Assembly: GCA_015492515.1 (NCBI GenBank)
Contig: WGEZ01000071.1
Coordinates: 1 to 37,910, forward strand
DNA: 37,910 nucleotides
Direction of reading: 5' to 3'
From: Nitrospirota bacterium
Lineage (GTDB): Bacteria; Nitrospirota; Thermodesulfovibrionia; Thermodesulfovibrionales; JdFR-85
Below, piece by piece: positions 7,035 to 13,545 of this stretch (its first letter is position 1; the number at the start of each line of letters is the position of its first letter). The notes beneath the pieces are model-generated. The model had not been told where the DNA came from and did not search any database. It was given only the letters and a program-made list of their open reading frames with translations. The position numbers and the translations under genes were made by a program.

Positions 7035-8013
7035 CGCCGACCCTCCTTTCCATCCTCCTGAAGAACCCCTCCTCGGTGGACTCATACACCGGAAGGCCGA
7101 TGAAGGTGACCCTGAGGCAGCCCTCCTCAGGACAGGCGGCCACACACTTGAAACACATCATACAGTCGTCCTTCACGATATCGGTGCTCACAAGGTCGTC
7201 GGCGATCTCCCTTATCCCGACGTCGCATACCCTGTAGCAGTTTCCACACCTCGTGCATCTTCCGCCGTCCTTCCTCAGCCTCAGGAGCGCCGCCTTCGAG
7301 AAGATGTAATGGAGCGCACTCATGGGACAGAAGAGGCAGAAGAAGCGCTTCTTCACAAAGGACCCTGCGAAGAAGACCCCTGTAACAGCCATCCCGAGGC
7401 CGGTGAGCACCGTCTTCGTCTTTGAACTGAAATCGACCACGAGCTGGCTGACATCCCCTGAAAAGAGGGGCAGGACCGTCCTGCCGGGACATATCATACA
7501 GAAGGGGGTCGAGAAGTCATGGGACAGCCTCGGCAGCCCCGCAAAGGAGTTGCTCATCCCGAGGGGGATGAGGATCAACAGGGCCAGCAGGACGTACTTC
7601 ACCTTCTTCAGCCCCCTGAACCCCTCCTCTGAATATGCACTGTATCTGAGGCCGATCCTTCTCCTCACCCTGGTCATCCAGTCCTGGACCGCTCCGACAG
7701 GGCAGAGGAACCCGCACCATGCCTTGTTGAAGAGAACGAGGAGGGCGATGAACGTGACAAGGCCGGTCAGGACGCCGAGCCCTCTGCCCGAGAGGAACCG
7801 TTCCACCGGGATGTTCATCTGATGCTGAAGACCGAAGAGGTAGCATGACGCACCCCTGTTCTCCACAAAGGGGCATGCAAAGGTGGGGAGGTGACTCCCC
7901 AGGTCCACTGCCAGGTAGCCTCCGTACAGGAGCAGTCCGAAGGCGGCTATCTGGACGCAGGACCTGAACCTGTTGATATCCGAGTTATTTACCGCCTGCC
8001 TAATCCTTCCCAT
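7024..8013 (-). CDS. NapH-like membrane polyferredoxin
   Basis: A 329-residue 4Fe-4S membrane protein of the NapH/RdxA/CcoG type. About four membrane segments fall near residues 20-37, 78-96, 140-157 and 198-216. Two cytoplasmic CxxxCP motifs follow segments, CGFLCPVGAVQDW (about 100-112) and CLFCPMSALHY (about 226-236). The C-terminal domain has two cluster-binding repeats, CTRCGNCYRVC and CMMCFKCVAAC, then a further Cys. NapH relatives pass electrons from quinol to soluble or periplasmic partners. Here the ferredoxin domain should face the cytoplasm, next to the activase. An additional CPF...C and FCMIC pair may be periplasmic. It overlaps both neighbours (14 and 11 bases), with GGGAGG nine bases before its ATG. 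Role in feeding the activase is inferred from context. Confidence 0.82.
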   Translation of the reverse strand: MGRIRQAVNNSDINRFRSCVQIAAFGLLLYGGYLAVDLGSHLPTFACPFVENRGASCYLFGLQHQMNIPVERFLSGRGLGVLTGLVTFIALLVLFNKAWCGFLCPVGAVQDWMTRVRRRIGLRYSAYSEEGFRGLKKVKYVLLALLILIPLGMSNSFAGLPRLSHDFSTPFCMICPGRTVLPLFSGDVSQLVVDFSSKTKTVLTGLGMAVTGVFFAGSFVKKRFFCLFCPMSALHYIFSKAALLRLRKDGGRCTRCGNCYRVCDVGIREIADDLVSTDIVKDDCMMCFKCVAACPEEGCLRVTFIGLPVYESTEEGFFRRMERRVGDGA

Positions 8014-8983
8014 TCAGCACCACCTCCCTATACGGCCTCTTCCGCCTCTCCCGGTAGGCATAGACCGCCGCTCCGGAAACGGTGAGGAACAGCACGCCCA
8101 CGAAGAGGCCCGAGGCGTAGGAGGTATACTCCCTCCGTGAGGGATAGTACCTCCACGGCAGGGTGGAGATGAGCCTTATCCGCTCATACACCTTTCCCGA
8201 ATACCGGCCTTTGTCCTCGACCTCGTACTCGGCGGTGACGATGAACCTCCCCCTGTGCCGGCTCTTGAACTCCGTCCATCTTCCGGGATAGTAATCCCTG
8301 ATGAGCTGAAACCGGGCGGCACCCCGGCTGTCAGTCACCACCTCCTTGGTCCATCCCTTTGCTGTCCTCAGCCTCACCATCGCACCCTGGACAGGCCTCC
8401 CCCTGTAGAGCACCTTGAACACAAGCCTGTCACCGGACATCACACGGGAGTGGAAGTTTCCGTCCCAGAGCCCTTCGGGAACTATCTCCAGGGGGACGGT
8501 GGCGAGTGACCGCGGGCTGATCCTCTCATCGTCATACCTGTACCCGTGTCCCCATGAGCAGTGATGATGGATGGTGAGCCACTTGGCCACCCTGACGGTC
8601 AGCACCTCGCCCTCAACACGCCTGTCAAGGACGTAGACGTTGTGCACACCATGCATCGGCCCGTCACCGAAGGGGGTCTTGAAGGAGAGGCTCACGCCCC
8701 CTCCACCCCTTCTCAGGGCCACCGCCTCCACGGAGCCGTCAGGATGAAGCACATAGGCCTCAGCATCCGGTGACAGGTCCCGGACGTCGAGCCGGTATGA
8801 ACGGACCGGCAGCGGCCTGTGTTCTGACTCGAACCGCTGACCACGGCCCCCGCCGGCCGGCAGGGGGCTGAGATGGAGGGGCTCCATCCCCGCTGCAGCA
8901 GTGCTGCAGGGCGGCACCAGAAGCGCGGCCGCTGAAAGGACGAGCCCGGCCGTCTTCAGGATGATCTCTGCAACGATACCCAT
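8000..8983 (-). CDS. Periplasmic DUF4198/NikK-like protein with His cluster
   Basis: A 327-residue protein with an N-terminal signal or anchor (about residues 5-30), an extracytoplasmic beta-rich region and a C-terminal membrane segment (about 288-308, SGLFVGVLFLTVSGAAVYAY) followed by a basic tail. The middle has VLYRGRPVQGAMVRL...TDSRGAARFQL, the Ig/carboxypeptidase-regulatory-like pattern found in DUF4198 proteins, some of which (NikK, CbtJ types) accompany nickel or cobalt transporters. A likely metal site is visible: H111 and H114, then the IHHHCSWGHG cluster with H139-H141, C142 and H146. It starts nine bases after the receptor stop and overlaps the polyferredoxin gene. The DUF4198 assignment is by architecture and pattern, and metal binding is inferred. 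Confidence 0.65.
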   Translation of the reverse strand: MGIVAEIILKTAGLVLSAAALLVPPCSTAAAGMEPLHLSPLPAGGGRGQRFESEHRPLPVRSYRLDVRDLSPDAEAYVLHPDGSVEAVALRRGGGGVSLSFKTPFGDGPMHGVHNVYVLDRRVEGEVLTVRVAKWLTIHHHCSWGHGYRYDDERISPRSLATVPLEIVPEGLWDGNFHSRVMSGDRLVFKVLYRGRPVQGAMVRLRTAKGWTKEVVTDSRGAARFQLIRDYYPGRWTEFKSRHRGRFIVTAEYEVEDKGRYSGKVYERIRLISTLPWRYYPSRREYTSYASGLFVGVLFLTVSGAAVYAYRERRKRPYREVVLNGKD

Positions 8984-8992
8984 GGCTCCCTC

Positions 8993-11131
8993 TCAAAACC
9001 TGTAGGTCAGCCTCACCATGAAGGTCCTCGGAGCGGCAGGCACGTACCTCTTGACACCCCTCGTGTCCTTCGTCACCTCCACCGCATACCTCTTGTCGAA
9101 GAGGTTGTCCACATTCAAAGCCACGTCAAGTCCACCCTTTTCGTAACCTATCATCGCATTCGTCAGAAGGGTGTAACCGCCGTATCTCTCCGTGTTTGCA
9201 TTGTCCATGTAGTAAGGCCCCCAGGTGTGGGACTGGACCCTGATCTTCAACCCCGAGGGGTGCCGGTAATGAGCGGAGAGTGTGTATTGATGAGCCGGGA
9301 TGTAGGGGAGCCTGTTGCCGCTTCTGTCGATGTTGACGACGGTGCTGTCAACCCTGACGGGTTCGGCGAACTCGTCGAACCTGTAGTCAGCGTATGCATA
9401 TGAGGCACCGAGGCTCAATGCCCCGGTCAGATGATACGTCCCGGAGAACTCGAACCCCTTCTTCTCCGTCCTTCCGGCGTTGATGTACCCGGAGGTGCCG
9501 TCGTCACGGATGATCCTGACGATCTCGTCATCTACAGGCGAGTAATAGAGGGCTGCATCGAACGTCCACTTCCGGTGTCTCGCCTTCAGACCGACCTCGA
9601 GGTTCTTGACCTTCACAAGCTCCAGGTCGGGGTTTTCACTCAGCTCGCCCTCGGTGGGGGTCTGAATCCCTGTAGAGGCATTTCCATAGAGATGAAAGAC
9701 GTCCGTCATCTTGTAGACAACACCGATACGCGGACTGAGGGCGTCGTATCTTCTCTCTATACCGTAATCACCGCAGTTTGTCAGCCTGGGGTCAGGGCAG
9801 GCAAGGTAGGTGCCCGAGCCCCAGTCGTAATCACCCCGTTTCCTTCCGCTTATATCGAACCTCACCCTGTCGAACCTTGCTCCGAGGTCCACTATCCACC
9901 TGTCAGAAGGCCTGAGTGACTCCTGCAGGTATACACCCCAGAGGAGCGTCTCCCTCGACTGTCGCTCTATCAGATCGCCGGCATCGTCGGAGAGGACCTC
10001 CGTTATCCTGCCCTTGTAGCCCGTCGAGTACTCGCTGTATTCGAAATAGTCCGTCTCCTGGTCGTCGTATCGTGCGGTAACCCCGGCTGTCAGCGTTCCG
10101 TCTATACCCCAGAGTGTATGGCTGCTGTTGACCTGGATATCCGTGCCGAAGGTCACGGTATCGGCATCATTGATCCTGCCCGTCACCGGATGATGATGAC
10201 GCCATTTGTTGACATAAACAACAGGCTTAAACTCAAGATTCCCCACCTCTCTGGTCAGCTTTGAGCTGAAGAAGAGGCTCTCAGAGTATCTGCCGGAGAA
10301 CTGCCAGGGACCGAACGTCTCTCTGGCCCTCCCCGTCTTCTTGTACTCCTGGAACTGTTCTTCGCTCAGGCTGCCGGGGAGCTGGAGCGAGGCCTTTGTA
10401 TAGCTGAGAACGCTCTCCACCGTCGTGCCGTCACTGAAGATGTAAGACGGCATGATGGAGAATTGGTTTGTCCAGAACTCATTCCATCGGCGCCATGAGT
10501 TGTCCGACCGCCTCCTGCTTCCGTTTACAGAGATGAAGAACCCCTCACCCAGTCCTGTTGAGTAGGAGAGGTGGTAGTTCTGGGTGTCGTGGCCTCCTGC
10601 CCCGAGCTTTATGACCCCTCCCTCGGTCTTGAAGGGGCTTTTGGTGATGATGTTTATCACCCCTCCTGCTGCATTGGCCCCCCAGAGGGTGGAGTTCGGA
10701 CCCTTGACGACCTCTATCCTCTCGATGAGGTGCGTGTCGATGAAATCGAGCCTCGTGAGGCTGTCAGGATCGGTTACGGGGACCCCGTTCAGCAGGACCA
10801 TTATCTCCCTCACCCCGTATCGGGCCTTCAGCCCCGAGCCCCTGATTATCAGTCTCGAGTCGTATCCCTGGTTCTTCGTATCGATCAGCAGCCCCGGGGT
10901 GCCTGTGAGCGCCTCCTTCAGGTTGAACATCTTTGTATCCTCGATCTCGGACTCGTCAACGACGGCCACGCTTGCCGGGACCTCCTCGGTCCTCCTCTCC
11001 AGCCTGGTCGCCGTGACGCTTATCTCCCCGAGTTCCTGTTCCGTCGTCGCCTCCCCCGAGGCCGACGCCTCAGGGCAGAGAGGCATCGCGGCACTGAGAA
11101 GCATCAGCGAGAAAAGAACTAAGCGCTTCAT
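8993..11131 (-). CDS. TonB-dependent outer-membrane receptor
   Basis: A 712-residue receptor. The start at 11131 (MKRLVLFSLMLLSAAMPL) is chosen over a longer frame because it gives a clean signal peptide and has GGAGG five bases upstream. A TonB box (EISVTATR) follows the signal peptide, then the plug domain with VPASVAVVDESEIED, IIRGSGLKARYG and VVKGPNSTLWGANAAGGVINIITK, and a 22-strand-type barrel ending in MVRLTYRF. Overall it resembles BtuB/siderophore-type receptors; I see no feature that fixes the ligand. It heads the block that ends with exbB-exbD-tonB, so receptor and motor are co-encoded. The 271 bases upstream contain several RNA-hairpin sequences but no recognisable cobalamin riboswitch. 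Confidence 0.93.
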   Translation of the reverse strand: MKRLVLFSLMLLSAAMPLCPEASASGEATTEQELGEISVTATRLERRTEEVPASVAVVDESEIEDTKMFNLKEALTGTPGLLIDTKNQGYDSRLIIRGSGLKARYGVREIMVLLNGVPVTDPDSLTRLDFIDTHLIERIEVVKGPNSTLWGANAAGGVINIITKSPFKTEGGVIKLGAGGHDTQNYHLSYSTGLGEGFFISVNGSRRRSDNSWRRWNEFWTNQFSIMPSYIFSDGTTVESVLSYTKASLQLPGSLSEEQFQEYKKTGRARETFGPWQFSGRYSESLFFSSKLTREVGNLEFKPVVYVNKWRHHHPVTGRINDADTVTFGTDIQVNSSHTLWGIDGTLTAGVTARYDDQETDYFEYSEYSTGYKGRITEVLSDDAGDLIERQSRETLLWGVYLQESLRPSDRWIVDLGARFDRVRFDISGRKRGDYDWGSGTYLACPDPRLTNCGDYGIERRYDALSPRIGVVYKMTDVFHLYGNASTGIQTPTEGELSENPDLELVKVKNLEVGLKARHRKWTFDAALYYSPVDDEIVRIIRDDGTSGYINAGRTEKKGFEFSGTYHLTGALSLGASYAYADYRFDEFAEPVRVDSTVVNIDRSGNRLPYIPAHQYTLSAHYRHPSGLKIRVQSHTWGPYYMDNANTERYGGYTLLTNAMIGYEKGGLDVALNVDNLFDKRYAVEVTKDTRGVKRYVPAAPRTFMVRLTYRF

Positions 11132-11162
11132 TCCGACCTCCGTCAATAGGGCGTTAAAAATT

Positions 11163-11209
11163 GACCCCACTTCAGGGTGTCCCCGTAGGCACGCCGCCGA
11201 AGTGGGGTC
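11163..11209 (-). terminator. Terminator-like hairpin just upstream of the receptor gene
   Basis: An 11-bp perfect inverted repeat, GACCCCACTTC (11163-11173) with GAAGTGGGGTC (11199-11209), is followed on the minus strand by AATTTTTAA, ending about 25 bases before the receptor start. Read toward the receptor it looks like an intrinsic terminator or attenuator. Alternatively it is the end of a decayed mobile or palindromic element, since TTGACCCCACTT-type sequences also occur at element ends. Confidence 0.55.
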
Positions 11210-11222
11210 GAGCATAGAAGGG

Positions 11223-11331
11223 AGGACAGTCCCGGAAGGACCGTCCTTCTGAGGAAACACAGCTGCTTCGACCGTCATCCCGATTTCAGCGGGCCGAGGG
11301 CAAGGAACGTCAATGGTCCCGGATTCCTTGC
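11223..11331 (-). other. Further stem-loop sequences in the receptor leader
   Basis: Two more inverted pairs precede the terminator-like hairpin: AGGACAGTCC/GGACCGTCCT (11223-11247, one mismatch, five-base loop) and GCAAGGAA/TTCCTTGC (11300-11331, perfect eight-base stem). Between them, 11275-11293 carries GTCATCCCGATTTCAGCGGG-like sequence that resembles the arms of copies A and B of the intergenic palindromic element. The region may be a regulatory leader or an accumulation of repeat remnants. Confidence 0.4.
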
Positions 11332-11402
11332 ACTGCAAGCCCCGTCCCCTGGTCGGGAGCTTCAGCGGTCAGAAAACGCCTCTCGAGTCAGTGGATGGAA
11401 GA

Positions 11403-11690
11403 TCAGGCTCTCGGAGGTCTGTCCTTCTGGAAGGTGATTATGAATGGCTTGAATTCGGGGTCCGCACCCTCGCGGTGAAAGGCCGAATCCGGAGGGAGCA
11501 GGTTGCAGAAAGGCTCATGAATCACCGGCAGCTCTGCGCTTACCGAAAGCGAGACACCCGATGCCTTGCAGACATCAAGCGTCACGAGGACCGTCCGGTC
11601 ATCATGACCGTAAACGTCGAAGGTCAACGGAGAGAGGATGCTCGCAAAAAGTGCCACCAGTATCAGTGCTGCCTTCAGTCTCATGGTCAT
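11403..11690 (-). CDS. Small secreted protein, unknown function
   Basis: A 95-residue protein (or 93 if it starts at the second ATG, 11684). An N-terminal signal peptide covers about residues 4-28 (KAALILVALFASILSPLTFDVYG). The mature part is about 67 residues with two cysteines (C41, C62) that could form a disulfide, and histidines H29, H58 and H72. I do not recognise a family. It reads toward the TonB receptor and lies 271 bases upstream of it. Its own promoter is near-consensus and so close that the transcript would begin almost at the start codon. A small Cys/His-bearing periplasmic protein beside a receptor and a His-rich protein could be a ligand or metal carrier; this is speculation. 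Confidence 0.65.
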   Translation of the reverse strand: MTMRLKAALILVALFASILSPLTFDVYGHDDRTVLVTLDVCKASGVSLSVSAELPVIHEPFCNLLPPDSAFHREGADPEFKPFIITFQKDRPPRA

Positions 11691-11692
11691 TA

Positions 11693-11722
11693 TTTATAGC
11701 AATAAGGGGTCACGTATGTCAA
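11693..11722 (-). promoter_or_regulatory. Near-perfect sigma-70 promoter of the small secreted protein
   Basis: On the minus strand TTGACA (11722-11717), an 18-base spacer and TATAAA (11698-11693). The predicted start, around 11686, falls between the two candidate ATGs at 11690 and 11684, implying a leaderless mRNA starting at 11684. Confidence 0.75.
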
Positions 11723-11751
11723 ACATCATACACCAGCGGGGGCGACGGCTT

Positions 11752-11769
11752 CAGTGACTTAAGTCACTG
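11752..11769. promoter_or_regulatory. 18-bp perfect palindrome, CRP/FNR-type operator candidate
   Basis: CAGTGACTTAAGTCACTG is a perfect palindrome containing GTGA-N6-TCAC, the core of CRP-family sites. Its centre is about 75 bases upstream of the predicted start of the small secreted protein gene (an activator-like position), and about 50-55 bases upstream of the cutA -35 box. Flanking GGCGAC (11741-11746) and GTCGCC (11780-11785) extend the symmetry. Confidence 0.6.
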
Positions 11770-11804
11770 CACCTGGAGGGTCGCCGCTGTCATGCTCAAA
11801 GCCC

Positions 11805-11834
11805 TTCATAAATTCCGATGACTTTCATTATAAT
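11805..11834 (+). promoter_or_regulatory. Probable promoter of cutA
   Basis: TTCATA (11805-11810), 18-base spacer and a perfect TATAAT (11829-11834), giving a leader of roughly 38 bases before the ATG at 11880. Confidence 0.55.
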
Positions 11835-11879
11835 TTTGAGAAAAGGCCCTCACAACGAGGGTGCGCCGGGGAGGTCTGG

Positions 11880-12197
11880 ATGGAATACATCGTCGTCCTC
11901 ATAACGGCTCCGGATGAGGAGGGAGCGGCGGGTATCGCAAGGGCGCTCGTTGAAGAGAGGCTCGCAGGATGCGTCAACATCCTGAAGGGGGTGCGTTCGA
12001 TCTACAGGTGGGAGGGCAGGATCGAGGATGAACCGGAGGCGCTGATGGTGGTGAAGACGAAGAGGGCCCTCTTCGGGGAGCTGCAGAAGAGGGTAAAGGA
12101 GCTCCATCCCTATTCAGTGCCCGAGATAGTAGCCCTGTCCATCGTCGAGGGCTCCGAAGGGTACCTGGGATGGCTCGACGGCGAGCTGAGGGACTGA
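11880..12197 (+). CDS. cutA: Divalent-cation tolerance protein CutA
   Basis: A 105-residue CutA. It shows the ferredoxin-like-fold pattern of the family: VVLITAPDEEGAAGIARALVEERLAGCVNI (about 5-34), SIYRWEGRIEDEPEALMVVKT (about 40-60) and HPYSVPEIVAL (about 76-86). CutA forms trimers, was first linked to copper and other divalent-cation tolerance, and its molecular role is unsettled. The start is supported by GGGGAGG five bases upstream. It is divergent from the small secreted protein of the TonB locus, with which it shares the regulatory gap, and convergent with the NifU-domain gene. Confidence 0.92.
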   Translation: MEYIVVLITAPDEEGAAGIARALVEERLAGCVNILKGVRSIYRWEGRIEDEPEALMVVKTKRALFGELQKRVKELHPYSVPEIVALSIVEGSEGYLGWLDGELRD

Positions 12198-12203
12198 TCC
12201 CTG

Positions 12204-12431
12204 CTAAACCGCCTCTACAGACTTGAGCTCGGGTATATCCTGCTTCATCGCCGCCTCGATGCCGCCCTTGAGGGTCATTATGGACATGGGGCATGTACCG
12301 CAGGCGCCGACGAGCTTCACCTTCACCACGTTGTCGTCCGTGATCTCGACGAGCTCGACGTCTCCGCCGTCCCTCTGGAGGGCCGGTCTGATCCTGTTTA
12401 TTACCTCTTCAACCTTCGTCCTGTCAAGCAT
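12204..12431 (-). CDS. NifU C-terminal domain protein
   Basis: A 75-residue protein consisting of the Nfu/NifU C-terminal domain only. It contains INRIRPALQRDGGDVELVEI (11-30) and the cluster-binding CGTCPMS motif (C44, C47), followed by the usual MTLKGGIEAAMK helix. Such proteins assemble or carry [4Fe-4S] clusters to client enzymes. The window encodes many Fe-S clients, including the activase, polyferredoxin and the NrfD-module ferredoxin. It is convergent with cutA (six bases apart). Confidence 0.93.
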   Translation of the reverse strand: MLDRTKVEEVINRIRPALQRDGGDVELVEITDDNVVKVKLVGACGTCPMSIMTLKGGIEAAMKQDIPELKSVEAV

Positions 12432-12525
12432 CTTCAGACCTCCGTTCTCTCTTTGATTGCCGCCGAGGCCGACCTCTGAACAGGGTGGGGATCATCAGCC
12501 ACCGTATGGCCCGCTCAGCAGGGTT

Positions 12526-12555
12526 ATTATAACAAACCGGGCGCTGACGGGTCAT
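12526..12555 (-). promoter_or_regulatory. Possible promoter of the NifU-domain gene
   Basis: Minus strand: ATGACC (12555-12550), 18-base spacer, TATAAT (12531-12526). The -35 match is only 4 of 6; the leader would be about 90 bases. Confidence 0.4.
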
Positions 12556-12563
12556 GATCCATA

Positions 12564-13415
12564 TCATACCTTCGACCTGGGGACGAAACCGTAGGACTCG
12601 TATATACCCTGGGCCTCGTCGGAGAGGATGAATTCGAGGAACTTCTCTGCATTCTCAGGGTTGGGGGCCTCTTCGAGTCTGGCAATGTAGTAATTCACCC
12701 TGTTACGCTGGTCGAGCCTCTCCCCCGGCTCCACGACATCGACCCTCAGGCCCCTTCTTCTGGCGTGCGTGAACTCGGTGGCCCAGACGGGCCCGACGTC
12801 CACGGTGCCCTTCTCGAGCCTCAGCGGTGTCTCCCTGTGGTGGACCACTGTAAGGATGGTGGTCCCCTCGGCACGCTTCTCCTCCATGATCCTCCTGACG
12901 AGCTCCTTGCCGCCGGCGCGTTCGTACATGTCGACTATGTAGGCGGTGATATCCTCCATGGCACCGGGCTGGGATATACGGACGTCATCCCTGCCGAGGT
13001 CGGTGACGGACTCGATCCCTGCCGGGTTGCCCTCGGGGACCATCAGGACGATCCTGTTGTGGAGGTATACGTGGTAGCTGTCTACGAGTCCGCGGGTGGA
13101 GAGCTCCTTCACGGCCTCCTCCGTAACAGAGGTGTAGATATCGGGCCTGCCCGTTATCAACCTGTCGTGAAAGAGTGCCCCACCGGCGAGTATCTGTTTG
13201 AGCTCGAGACCGGGAGGGAGGGTCTCATAGAATATCCTCTCCACCTCGGGATGCCTCTTCCGGAAGGCGCTGAGCAGGTCGTTCATCACCATGAACTGGT
13301 TGCCCGCCATGAAGAGGATGAGCTGGGCCTCGTCGGCGAACTCAAGGTTGTGGAGGTCGTCATCCCTGTTGGGCGGTATCTCCGGGTATCTCCCCTTCCG
13401 GGCTGGATCGAGCAT
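12564..13415 (-). CDS. Substrate-binding-like (PBP2, molybdate-type) protein without signal peptide
   Basis: A 283-residue protein of the type-2 periplasmic-binding fold, closest by pattern to molybdate/tungstate-type binding proteins: LILFMAGNQFMVMNDLLSAFRKRHPEVE (about 31-58), ILAGGALFHDRLITGRPDIYTSV, RIVLMVPEGNPAGIESVTDLGRDDVRISQPG (about 123-153) and a C-terminal FLEFILSDEAQGIYESYGFVPRSKV. The N-terminus (MLDPARKGRYPEIPPNRDDD) is hydrophilic, with no signal peptide, lipobox or membrane segment. The start is well fixed: a consensus promoter lies directly upstream, with GAGGG between it and the ATG, leaving no room for an N-terminal extension. No ABC permease or ATPase is adjacent. The protein is probably cytoplasmic, perhaps a ligand sensor or carrier. 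Fold assignment is good; ligand unknown. Confidence 0.75.
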   Translation of the reverse strand: MLDPARKGRYPEIPPNRDDDLHNLEFADEAQLILFMAGNQFMVMNDLLSAFRKRHPEVERIFYETLPPGLELKQILAGGALFHDRLITGRPDIYTSVTEEAVKELSTRGLVDSYHVYLHNRIVLMVPEGNPAGIESVTDLGRDDVRISQPGAMEDITAYIVDMYERAGGKELVRRIMEEKRAEGTTILTVVHHRETPLRLEKGTVDVGPVWATEFTHARRRGLRVDVVEPGERLDQRNRVNYYIARLEEAPNPENAEKFLEFILSDEAQGIYESYGFVPRSKV

Positions 13416-13424
13416 GACCCTCTT

Positions 13425-13453
13425 ATTATATCCATAAGGGCCTGCTCCGTCAA
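13425..13453 (-). promoter_or_regulatory. Consensus sigma-70 promoter of the binding-like protein
   Basis: Minus strand: TTGACG (13453-13448), 17-base spacer, TATAAT (13430-13425). Only nine bases separate the -10 box from the ATG at 13415, so the mRNA leader would be a few bases at most. Confidence 0.75.
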
Positions 13454-13490
13454 ACCGGCATGAAGACGAGAGCCCTCCAGGGGCGGCTCC

Positions 13491-13520
13491 TTGTCAGCTC
13501 GAGGGCGGGCAGGCTATAAT
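13491..13520 (+). promoter_or_regulatory. Probable promoter of the membrane protein gene at 13546
   Basis: TTGTCA (13491-13496), 18-base spacer, TATAAT (13515-13520); predicted start about 18-20 bases before the ATG at 13546. Confidence 0.6.
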
Positions 13521-13545
13521 GAGAACTGGATGAGGACGGCCCTGC

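Noticed and set aside
11132-11338. 69-residue N-terminal extension of the TonB receptor
   Set aside because: The extension crosses hairpin sequence and would bury the signal peptide; the ATG at 11131 has a good Shine-Dalgarno and a clean signal sequence.
11132-11402. Cobalamin riboswitch upstream of the TonB receptor
   Set aside because: No B12-box, GCCACTG or AGACCTGCC-type segments can be found on the minus strand; only generic hairpins are present.
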